Below, piece after piece: positions 1 to 4,736 of a DNA stretch of 5,321 bases. The position numbers and the translations under genes were made by a program. The stretch lies in contig DIKD01000090.1 of assembly GCA_002421585.1 (NCBI GenBank), positions 5,219-10,539 of the forward strand, written 5' to 3'. Within the stretch, counting starts at the first letter, position 1, and each line of letters starts with the position of its first letter. Source of the DNA: Dehalococcoidia bacterium UBA5627 (GTDB lineage Bacteria > Chloroflexota > Dehalococcoidia > Dehalococcoidales > UBA5627). The notes below the pieces were generated by a model. That model did not search any database. It was not told the origin of the DNA and was given only the letters and a program-made list of their open reading frames with translations.

Positions 1-333
1 CAAAGATACCGCCAATGCCAGCCATTGCTCGATATTTTCCTCTACCTGATGAAACATGTGGCTTATGAGGCGTTGTTCCTCCAACGGTAAATCGACGTAG
101 TTCATATTTTCAACATAAAAGCGATAACCCTTATCGGAGGGAATACTGCCTGCGGCATGATGCGGGCGTATTATATACCCGGCTTCCTCCAGGGCGACCA
201 TTTCATTGCGTATAGTTGCCGAGCTTATATCCAGCCCGCAATCTGCAACGACGCTTGCCGAAGATACCGGCGCCGCCCGGGATATGTATTGTCTGGTTAT
301 GGAACTGAGTATCGCTGATGTTCTATCGTTCAA
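1..333 (-). CDS. hrcA: Heat-inducible transcription repressor HrcA, N-terminal part (partial)
   Basis: HrcA represses heat-shock chaperone genes (typically hrcA-grpE-dnaK and groESL) by binding CIRCE operators. The reading frame is open for 111 codons and runs off the left edge, so only the N-terminal winged-helix domain and the start of the next region are seen. The helix-turn-helix segment is clear at residues 34-55 (LDISSATIRNEMVALEEAGY), followed by the wing and the segment SDKGYRFYVE at 66-75, which is highly typical of the family. The usual wing motif AGRIPT reads AGSIPS here (residues 61-66), so the arginine is replaced by serine. The start is TTG at 331-333: the frame has a stop (TAA) at 349-351 and no other start codon between, and a GGGGG ribosome-binding stretch lies at 343-347. 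Autoregulation is expected because a CIRCE site lies 15 bases upstream of the start. Family assignment is firm; the missing C-terminal half cannot be judged. Confidence 0.94.
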   Translation of the reverse strand, partial: MNDRTSAILSSITRQYISRAAPVSSASVVADCGLDISSATIRNEMVALEEAGYIIRPHHAAGSIPSDKGYRFYVENMNYVDLPLEEQRLISHMFHQVEENIEQWLALAVSL

Positions 334-348
334 TTCTCTGAACCCCCG

Positions 349-375
349 TTAGCAATCAACCTCTTAGATTGCTAA
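349..375 (-). promoter_or_regulatory. CIRCE operator (HrcA binding site), variant sequence
   Basis: A perfect inverted repeat has 9-base arms TTAGCAATC and GATTGCTAA separated by exactly 9 bases. This is the architecture of CIRCE (TTAGCACTC-N9-GAGTGCTAA), with one base changed per arm in a way that keeps the symmetry. It sits between the hrcA promoter and the hrcA TTG start, nearly abutting the ribosome-binding stretch. This position fits autorepression by HrcA. Confidence 0.92.
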
Positions 376-384
376 AGTAATCAT

Positions 385-414
385 AATTTATCATTTTATA
401 AGGTTGTTTGTCAA
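385..414 (-). promoter_or_regulatory. Likely sigma-70-type promoter of hrcA
   Basis: Read on the minus strand, a consensus -35 box TTGACA (409-414) is followed after 18 bases by TAAATT (385-390), a 4 of 6 match to TATAAT. Transcription would start around 375-379, at the outer edge of the CIRCE operator, which is where a repressor would block initiation. The -10 box is only moderate, so its exact position is less sure than that of the -35 box. Confidence 0.65.
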
Positions 415-488
415 GGGACTTTAATAATATTTTATAAACTATTGAATGATTGATACTGTTGTTTTATATCCTAAAGTACTTGAGTTTA

Positions 489-517
489 TTGACATCATGT
501 ACTTAACGGCATACTAT
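489..517 (+). promoter_or_regulatory. Likely sigma-70-type promoter of the four-span membrane protein gene
   Basis: A consensus TTGACA (489-494) is followed after a 17-base spacer by TACTAT (512-517), a 4 of 6 match to TATAAT. The predicted transcription start is near 523-525, about 33 bases before the ATG at 558. This promoter points away from hrcA and is more than 110 bases from CIRCE, so HrcA control of this gene is not suggested. Two GTACTT hexamers (476-481 and 499-504) flank the -35 box. Confidence 0.65.
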
Positions 518-544
518 CATAGTGAAAAATGTAGGATTTGTTTT

Positions 545-550
545 AAGGAG
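545..550 (+). promoter_or_regulatory. Ribosome binding site that fixes the start at 558
   Basis: AAGGAG lies 7 bases before the ATG at 558-560. An in-frame GTG at 522 would give 12 more residues, but it sits at the predicted transcription start, has no ribosome binding site, and would place AAGGAG inside the coding region. The ATG is therefore preferred. Confidence 0.88.
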
Positions 551-557
551 TCAAAAA

Positions 558-1799
558 ATGAGCGCTCCTAAAATTATCGGTGCTGTACTTCTCAGCCTAA
601 TTCTCTTTATTTCCCTCTGTGTTTTCGGTGTCGCTTTATCGGTAAAAACAACGGCATTGAATGTCTCTTATGTTACATCGCTGGTTGATGATATTCCGCT
701 TACGGAAATTATAGAAGAGGCGCAGAAACAGGAAAATGCAGCTGATTCTGAGCAATTCAATATTATGAAGGGACTTGTCGCTAATAATGAAGCAGCCCTG
801 AAACAGCAGATAACCTTATTCATTACCGAAATATATGATTATCTGAATTCGAAAAGCGATAGTATTAATCTCAATCAATTACTGGGAGATACCATACTGG
901 ATGATGATTTTGTCATAAGTATGATCGAAAGTGCAGATTTGAAGCCGCTTCTTAAAGAATTTGTAGAAGGTATTATTACTGATGTTGGTTTACCCGCAGG
1001 ATTGGCATATGAAGAATATTTAGACGATATTGCGGCTGATGTCGAACTATGGGTAAAGGAACAATTGGAAAACATTATTCCGCCAATTATCGATTATTAT
1101 CTCGGCAATAGTGATGTGCTCGATGTAACTGTTTCCATTGAGGGCTTAAATGATGCTCTGAAAGATAATCTGAAGCAATCTTTCTTATCAGCACTTCCGC
1201 AGAAGTTCCAGGGCTTGACACAGTCAGAACTGGGGCAGATATTCGACAATCTTTTTGAACAGACGTCTGCGGATATCCCGTCGTCGATAACCATAGACGA
1301 AGAATTTTTTAACTCTGAAAACGCAGAGTCAATGGTTATTGATTTATCGGAATACGAGCAGACTTTGCATGAGACAAGAGATGGAATCAGAATATTCAAC
1401 ATCGCATTTATATTATTGATTGTATTGATACTGCTGCTTGTAGCAGGAATAATTTTGATTCACCGCAATCTTAAATGGTCTGCCCTCAATCTGGGCGTGG
1501 TTTCTTTTATATATGGTATCGGATTGATGGTTTTCTACTTGAGCTCGATATGGATAATCAAGAATGCAGTGGCACAGCAGGAAATTGCTATTAATCCCGT
1601 TATCCGGGATTGGTTGTTACAGATGTCTACCGGCTCTCTGTTCCCGTTGCAAATCCTGTTTATTGTTTTTATTATAATCGGGATTGCGTTACTGGCAACT
1701 TTCTTTGTTTATAACAGGCGGCAACCGTTGGATACGGCATCGATATACGGCGATACCTCCGAATACAGGGAAGCTGATACTAATAAGCCTTTCGAATAA
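558..1799 (+). CDS. Membrane protein of unknown function with large extracytoplasmic domain (413 aa)
   Basis: I do not recognise a named family. From the ATG at 558 the protein has 413 residues. One hydrophobic span lies at about 6-28. A polar, acidic, mostly helical-looking stretch at about 30-277 follows, then three spans at about 281-302, 309-334 and 361-385, and a short polar tail. Positive residues after span 2 (HRNLK) and span 4 (NRR) point to a cytoplasmic C-terminus and an outside location for the large domain. There is no cleavable signal motif or lipobox. The layout of one span, a large outer domain and three spans resembles FtsX/MacB permeases, but I see no ATPase partner and none of the conserved sequence after the second span expected of those permeases, so this is only a shape resemblance. 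It has its own promoter and AAGGAG site. A 126-base gap separates it from the next gene, with no clear terminator. Confidence 0.85.
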   Translation: MSAPKIIGAVLLSLILFISLCVFGVALSVKTTALNVSYVTSLVDDIPLTEIIEEAQKQENAADSEQFNIMKGLVANNEAALKQQITLFITEIYDYLNSKSDSINLNQLLGDTILDDDFVISMIESADLKPLLKEFVEGIITDVGLPAGLAYEEYLDDIAADVELWVKEQLENIIPPIIDYYLGNSDVLDVTVSIEGLNDALKDNLKQSFLSALPQKFQGLTQSELGQIFDNLFEQTSADIPSSITIDEEFFNSENAESMVIDLSEYEQTLHETRDGIRIFNIAFILLIVLILLLVAGIILIHRNLKWSALNLGVVSFIYGIGLMVFYLSSIWIIKNAVAQQEIAINPVIRDWLLQMSTGSLFPLQILFIVFIIIGIALLATFFVYNRRQPLDTASIYGDTSEYREADTNKPFE

Positions 1800-1864
1800 A
1801 AGAGTGCGGTTTCAGCTTAATTCTCCAGTGGGCATACATTAAAAAACAGCCGGCTTATTTAACC

Positions 1865-1892
1865 TTTTCAATCTAATATGCTATGCTATATG
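1865..1892 (+). promoter_or_regulatory. Weak candidate promoter before the TatA-like gene
   Basis: TTTTCA (1865-1870) is followed after 16 bases by TATATG (1887-1892), within an AT-rich stretch that contains repeated TATGC units. Both boxes are imperfect. The 126-base gap after the upstream gene makes an independent promoter plausible, but read-through from 489-517 is equally possible. Confidence 0.25.
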
Positions 1893-1925
1893 AATCATGA
1901 AAGCTGATTTTAATACGGAGAACGA

Positions 1926-2297
1926 ATGAAACTCGGACTTTTGGAAATAGGTATAATACTTGCTGTAATTCTGGTTGTCTTCGGCCTGTCCCGCTTATCC
2001 AAAATGGGCAAAGAAGAAAAAGAGCAATATGTTAAGTATACCCCCGAAGAAGAAGCTGTCATAAGAGAGAAACGCCTGGCTCTCATTGCGGCACAGGATG
2101 CAGAAGATGAGCGGATACGGCAAAAACGGCGCGCCAGCGGAAGGATGCTGGGCTACATTCTTATCGGGCTTGGTATTTTAGCCATATTCTATCTTCTTTT
2201 TATCATTAAGTGGGTTGCTACCAGCCCTCTTTGGATATGGGGTGTTGCTGTTGTCGTTCTGGGTATCGTAATTGTATACTCAACACGCGGAAAGTAG
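1926..2297 (+). CDS. Small three-span membrane protein with TatA-like N-terminus (123 aa)
   Basis: Function unknown. Residues 4-20 form a membrane span with a single acidic residue (E7) near its start, ending in F19-G20 and followed by LSRLSKMGK. TatA-type proteins have the same plan: a polar residue 12 positions before Phe-Gly, then a basic, Leu-containing hinge ending in Gly. Here the usual Pro of the hinge is Ser. A highly charged, probably helical segment follows (about 29-72, rich in E, K and R). Unlike TatA, two more hydrophobic spans come after it (about 74-95 and 101-118), and the protein ends in a basic tail (RGK). GGAG at 1917-1920 lies 5 bases before the ATG. No tatC or other Tat gene is nearby, so a role in twin-arginine export is not supported by context. 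The resemblance could be convergent, because the motif is short. The real gene call is good; the function is open. Confidence 0.8.
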   Translation: MKLGLLEIGIILAVILVVFGLSRLSKMGKEEKEQYVKYTPEEEAVIREKRLALIAAQDAEDERIRQKRRASGRMLGYILIGLGILAIFYLLFIIKWVATSPLWIWGVAVVVLGIVIVYSTRGK

Positions 2298-2309
2298 GCC
2301 GTATATCCA

Positions 2310-2338
2310 TTGACACGCAACCGCTACGATGTTACACT
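2310..2338 (+). promoter_or_regulatory. Likely promoter of the nadK operon
   Basis: A consensus TTGACA (2310-2315) is followed after 17 bases by TACACT (2333-2338), a 4 of 6 match to TATAAT. Transcription would start near 2345, leaving a leader of about 40 bases that contains a run of seven T at 2362-2368. AAGGG at 2374-2378 is the ribosome binding site, 8 bases before the ATG at 2387. Confidence 0.6.
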
Positions 2339-2386
2339 TCGTTTTCACTCTAAACGCAGTGTTTTTTTAGTATAAGGGCTAAGTAG

Positions 2387-3211
2387 ATGAAAAATTTCGG
2401 GATTGTTTATCATCCTTTAAACGAGGGAGCCTCGGCATTAGCCGTCGAGATAGAGTCCTTTTTGCTGTCTCGCGGCCTTTCTGTTTGGCTGTGTTCGGCA
2501 TGGGAAGGCGATGCCTTACAGGAAAATCTCCCGCTTATGGATTGTGCTGTTACCGTTGGTGGAGACGGCACGATACTTAGAACCGCCCAGGCGATTGCTC
2601 CTCATGCTATTCCGATAATCGGAATCAATCTCGGCAAAGTCGGGTATTTAACGGAAATAGAGCCGGATGCGGCGATAGAGAAAATAGCCTTGATACTGGA
2701 CGGCGTCGGCTGGGCCGATGAACGGGCGATGCTGGAAGCCACATTATTCGATGATGAGAACGGTGAAATCCGTTCTTTTAACGTGCTTAACGACATCGTG
2801 ATTGCACGCGGAGAAATTGCACGCATCATAAATATAACGGCTGACGTAAACGGGGAAGTGCTTACCACTTACAAATCCGACGGGGTTATTTGTGCTACCG
2901 CTACCGGCAGCACCGGATACTCTATGGCTGCCGGCGGACCGATATTGCATCCTCAATCGCCGGATTACGTATTATCGCCGATAGTGGCGCATATGAGCTT
3001 CGATAAAATACTGATTATACCGCCTGAATCGGTAGTACGATTGCAGGTATCCGCAATTCATAAAGCCGTTTTGAGCATCGATGGACATATCAGCGTGCCT
3101 GTAAACGGAGGCTGGTCGATTGAAGTCAGACACAGCGATGTAAAAACCTGCTTTCGGAGAATCAATCCGAAAGGATTCTATGCAACTTTAGAACAGAAAT
3201 TAAAGAGGTAG
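2387..3211 (+). CDS. nadK: NAD kinase (ATP-NAD kinase)
   Basis: NAD kinase phosphorylates NAD to NADP in the cytoplasm and so sets the supply of NADPH for biosynthesis. The 274-residue length is within the usual bacterial range. The hallmark GGDGT is at residues 58-62 (VTVGGDGTILRTA), with the catalytic-site aspartate at 60. The conserved Asn-Asp pair is at 135-136 (LNDIVIARG). The glycine-rich nucleotide-binding segment is at 173-185 (TGSTGYSMAAGGP), preceded by the D165-G166 pair. The late Asp-Gly segment reads DGH at 232-234. The family is essentially certain. The gene opens a tight three-gene operon: the next start is 4 bases after its TAG stop. The third gene looks like an ADP-ribose pyrophosphatase, so the operon has an NAD-related theme. 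Confidence 0.96.
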   Translation: MKNFGIVYHPLNEGASALAVEIESFLLSRGLSVWLCSAWEGDALQENLPLMDCAVTVGGDGTILRTAQAIAPHAIPIIGINLGKVGYLTEIEPDAAIEKIALILDGVGWADERAMLEATLFDDENGEIRSFNVLNDIVIARGEIARIINITADVNGEVLTTYKSDGVICATATGSTGYSMAAGGPILHPQSPDYVLSPIVAHMSFDKILIIPPESVVRLQVSAIHKAVLSIDGHISVPVNGGWSIEVRHSDVKTCFRRINPKGFYATLEQKLKR

Positions 3212-3215
3212 ATAA

Positions 3216-3686
3216 ATGGAATACAGTATTGAGAAGGCGCGTATAAACGATGCCAGCCAGATACATAAAATGGTAAATCACTTTGCCGCCAACGGCAAGA
3301 TGCTGCCGCGCTCGCTTTCCGAAATATACGAAAATATCAGGGATTACTTCGTCATCCGCGAGAACGATAAAGTGGTTGCGTGTGTCGCTTTACATATCAG
3401 TTGGGATGACTTGGCTGAAGTAAAATCCCTTGCCGTGACAGAAGAATACCAAAAACACGGGGTAGGTGAAAATATGGTGGTGGAATGTCTTTATGAGGCA
3501 AGAGAACTTGGCATCCCCAATGTTTTTTGTTTGACCTATGTGCCGAATTTCTTTGCAAAATGCGGATTCGAAATGGTGGATAAAAGGGAATTGCCGCACA
3601 AGGTCTGGGGTGAATGTTATCGTTGCCCTAAATTCCCGGATTGCGATGAGTCAGCGCTTATTTACCATATAGGAAAGCAGGAATAG
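3216..3686 (+). CDS. GNAT acetyltransferase, short N-acetylglutamate synthase-like
   Basis: A 156-residue GCN5-related N-acetyltransferase. The acetyl-CoA binding motif A is visible at about 70-86: the strand KSLAV, then Q79-K80-H81-G82-V83-G84, matching (Q/R)xxGx(G/A). The full sequence pattern (MLPRSLSEIYENIRDYFV at 29-46, DDLAEVKSLAV at 64-74, NFFAKCGFEMVDKRELPHKVW at 111-131) resembles the stand-alone GNAT domain related to ArgA, which acetylates glutamate in arginine synthesis. Substrate cannot be proved from sequence, and no arg gene is in view. A Cys cluster (C134, C137, C143) follows the core in ECYRCPKFPDC. The start ATG has AAAGAGG 7 bases upstream, overlapping the end of nadK, and lies 4 bases after its stop. 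The stop is one base from the next start, so co-translation is likely. Confidence 0.88.
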   Translation: MEYSIEKARINDASQIHKMVNHFAANGKMLPRSLSEIYENIRDYFVIRENDKVVACVALHISWDDLAEVKSLAVTEEYQKHGVGENMVVECLYEARELGIPNVFCLTYVPNFFAKCGFEMVDKRELPHKVWGECYRCPKFPDCDESALIYHIGKQE

Positions 3687-3687
3687 A

Positions 3688-4212
3688 ATGGAAGAAGAAA
3701 CCTTATCGAGTAAGACAGCTTTTACAGGGGAAATACTGAACGTGCGTGTAGATGAAATCCGTCTGCCGGGCGGTCGCAAAAGCACGCGTGAAATTATAGA
3801 GCACAGCGATGCGGTAGCTGTAGTGCCTATCGACAGAGAAGGAAATATCCTTTTAGTCAGGCAATATCGGCGTGGGGCAGGGAAAGACCTGTTAGAAATA
3901 CCGGCAGGGTGCGTAGAGCCGGGTGAGAATCCAATTGAAACCGTGAAGCGTGAGCTGCAGGAAGAAATCGGCTATCTTCCCAATAAAATAACAGGCATGG
4001 GCGGTTTTTATGCTTCTCCGGGTTATAATACCGAGTATTTGCACTTATATCTGGCTACCGAACTGGTACCCGCCAAACTGCATGCCGAGGATACCGATAG
4101 CATAGAAGTGGTGCCGGTTCCCATAAAATCGATAACCGATTACATAAAATCAGGGAAAATCTGCGATGCCAAGAGTGTTGCCGGTATTCTATACTATATG
4201 TTTATGAGGTAA
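3688..4212 (+). CDS. Nudix hydrolase, probable ADP-ribose pyrophosphatase
   Basis: A 174-residue cytoplasmic Nudix hydrolase that probably splits ADP-ribose into AMP and ribose 5-phosphate, clearing a reactive product of NAD breakdown. The Nudix box is complete at residues 74-96 (GCVEPGENPIETVKRELQEEIGY split by function: G74, E80, R88, E89, E92, E93, G95), with only the last position (Tyr instead of Ile/Leu/Val) off the consensus. A proline (P111, in ASPGYNTE) lies 16 residues after G95, the spacing that marks the ADP-ribose pyrophosphatase subgroup. The N-terminal part (residues 14-42, GEILNVRVDEIRLP and REIIEHSDAV) is also typical of the NudF-like group. The start follows the upstream stop by one base, with CAGGA at 3678-3682. 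The assignment to Nudix is certain; the exact substrate is inferred. Confidence 0.92.
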   Translation: MEEETLSSKTAFTGEILNVRVDEIRLPGGRKSTREIIEHSDAVAVVPIDREGNILLVRQYRRGAGKDLLEIPAGCVEPGENPIETVKRELQEEIGYLPNKITGMGGFYASPGYNTEYLHLYLATELVPAKLHAEDTDSIEVVPVPIKSITDYIKSGKICDAKSVAGILYYMFMR

Positions 4213-4253
4213 CAATGATAATTCCATTGTCATAATCCGGGTTGGGGCTTGAC

Positions 4254-4344
4254 AAAGCCGCTCGTGGTGAGCCTGTCGAATCCATAGCGGCTGGGATGAG
4301 ATAAGCGATTCAATTCCGCTCGTTAGCCCCTTCGATGAACTCAG
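4254..4344 (+). repeat. Composite palindromic repeat, copy 1
   Basis: The left part (4254-4280) has the core TGAGCCTGTCGAA (4268-4280) enclosed by 7-base inverted arms AGCCGCT (4256-4262) and AGCGGCT (4286-4292). The right part (4323-4344) has the related core in opposite orientation, TTCGATGAACTCA (4331-4343). Both parts recur in the same order and almost the same spacing at 4627-4714: the left parts match at 23 of 27 positions and the right parts are identical over 22 bases. The two opposed cores can partly pair, so the whole unit may fold as a large hairpin. It is probably a small non-coding repetitive element; no coding capacity is seen. Confidence 0.8.
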
Positions 4345-4360
4345 GGCGAGCGGAATTTTT
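4312..4360 (+). terminator. Rho-independent terminator of the nadK operon, with a repeat in its loop
   Basis: Perfect 11-base arms AATTCCGCTCG (4312-4322) and CGAGCGGAATT (4347-4357) are followed by further T residues, giving TTTTT at 4356-4360 and then ATAAAAAT. The 24-base loop holds the second half of the composite repeat. It lies 100 bases after the Nudix stop codon. The stem is strong; the long loop and the distance from the gene make efficiency uncertain. It points rightward and has no T tract for the minus strand. Confidence 0.7.
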
Positions 4361-4380
4361 ATAAAAATCTCCGCTGAATA

Positions 4381-4400
4381 CCCCTCAGCTTGCTGGGGGG
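4381..4400. repeat. Short GC-rich hairpin repeat, copy A (CTTG loop)
   Basis: CCCCTCAGC and GCTGGGGGG pair as nine bases around TT (one G-T wobble), giving a CTTG-capped hairpin. The same core, CAGCTTGCTG, occurs at 4460-4469 with perfectly matched flanks. No T tract follows, so it is not a standard terminator. It is likely a dispersed palindromic repeat. Confidence 0.7.
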
Positions 4401-4454
4401 ATGAAAGCGGCCTCGTCCGTAACCTGGAGTGGGGTGGCTCCCTTTCCCGTAATG

Positions 4455-4474
4455 CCCCACAGCTTGCTGTGGGG
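4455..4474. repeat. Short GC-rich hairpin repeat, copy B (perfect, CTTG loop)
   Basis: Arms CCCCACAGC (4455-4463) and GCTGTGGGG (4466-4474) are perfect complements around TT. It is related to the hairpin 74 bases to the left; the two differ at positions 5 and 16 of the 20-base unit, and both differences fall on one stem pair (T-G in copy A, A-T in copy B). No U-rich tail follows on either strand. Confidence 0.75.
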
Positions 4475-4518
4475 TAGTTTACTCTTTGTATAAAATTAGG
4501 TTAATGTAATTAGTAATT

Positions 4519-4583
4519 CGAGGCAAGGAGATTGCCGCGTCATTCGCCCCGATTGTATCAGGGCTCATTCCTCGCAAAGACAA
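4519..4583 (-). repeat. MITE-like dispersed repeat
   Basis: Read on the minus strand the segment begins TTGTCTTTGCGAGGAATGAG and ends near ACGCGGCAATCTCC. This pattern (a GCGAGGA start, an internal GGGC/GCCC pair, and a GCGGCAATCT end) matches a type of intergenic palindromic repeat that I recall from many environmental bacterial genomes. Inside, CGAGG (4519-4523) is inverted at 4570-4574, and GCCC (4546-4549) at 4561-4564. It has no coding capacity. Family membership rests on memory of the pattern, and this window holds only one copy. Confidence 0.5.
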
Positions 4584-4589
4584 TTTGAA

Positions 4590-4614
4590 GCATCCTTCGA
4601 CAGGCTCAGGATGC
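4590..4614 (+). repeat. Palindromic repeat with TTCGACAGGCTCA core
   Basis: Arms GCATCCT (4590-4596) and AGGATGC (4608-4614) are perfect complements, enclosing the rest of the core TTCGACAGGCTCA (4596-4608). The core is identical to the reverse complement of 4268-4280. It is the only one of the five core copies in this region that is not part of a paired composite element. Confidence 0.75.
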
Positions 4615-4625
4615 GTGGATGTTAG

Positions 4626-4662
4626 AAAAGCCGTTCATAGTGAGCTTGTCGAACTAAGCGGC
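4626..4662 (-). terminator. Weak candidate terminator for the fumarase-HIT operon
   Basis: Read on the minus strand, GCCG (4662-4659) pairs with CGGC (4633-4630) and is followed by TTTT (4629-4626). An inner pair GTTC (4654-4651) with GAAC (4636-4633) competes with part of the outer stem. It lies about 75 bases past the HIT stop. The stem is short and imperfect, so this is only a candidate; it coincides with the left half of composite repeat copy 2. Confidence 0.3.
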
Positions 4663-4714
4663 GACGATAAATAAACATGTTTAAAATCGGTTTTAGCCCC
4701 TTCGATGAACTCAG
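4627..4714 (+). repeat. Composite palindromic repeat, copy 2
   Basis: The left part (4627-4653, core TGAGCTTGTCGAA at 4641-4653) matches 4254-4280 at 23 of 27 positions, and all four differences are transitions. The right part (4693-4714) is identical to 4323-4344 over 22 bases. The parts are 66 bases apart here and 69 bases apart in copy 1, measured start to start. Unlike copy 1, the right part is not flanked by an 11-base stem and has no T tract. It ends 22 bases from the HIT stop codon. Confidence 0.8.
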
Positions 4715-4736
4715 TAAATATTAACAGAATGCTCTT

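Noticed and set aside
875..1402. Minus-strand open frames of 66 and 101 codons inside the four-span membrane protein gene
   Set aside because: They lie wholly within a well-supported coding gene, have low-complexity Ser-rich products and no convincing start region.
1850..1857. AGCCGGCT palindrome after the first membrane protein gene
   Set aside because: An 8-base palindrome with no loop and no T tract downstream; not a usable terminator or clear operator.
2346..2368. Terminator or attenuator in the nadK leader (CACT...AGTG or AAAC...GTTT before seven T)
   Set aside because: Only 4-base stems can form, too weak to support a terminator despite the T run.
2602..2956. Minus-strand open frames opposite nadK
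   Set aside because: Antisense shadows of a gene with all NAD kinase motifs; no family features of their own.
4212..4230. ACAATG/CATTGT hairpin overlapping the Nudix stop codon
   Set aside because: A 6-base AT-rich stem with no T tract after it; the 11-base stem at 4312-4357 is a far better terminator.
4213..4736. Possible CRISPR array or hidden small gene in the repeat-rich gap
   Set aside because: Repeats are palindromic, in both orientations and irregularly spaced, with no uniform spacers, and I see no open frame with a ribosome binding site.
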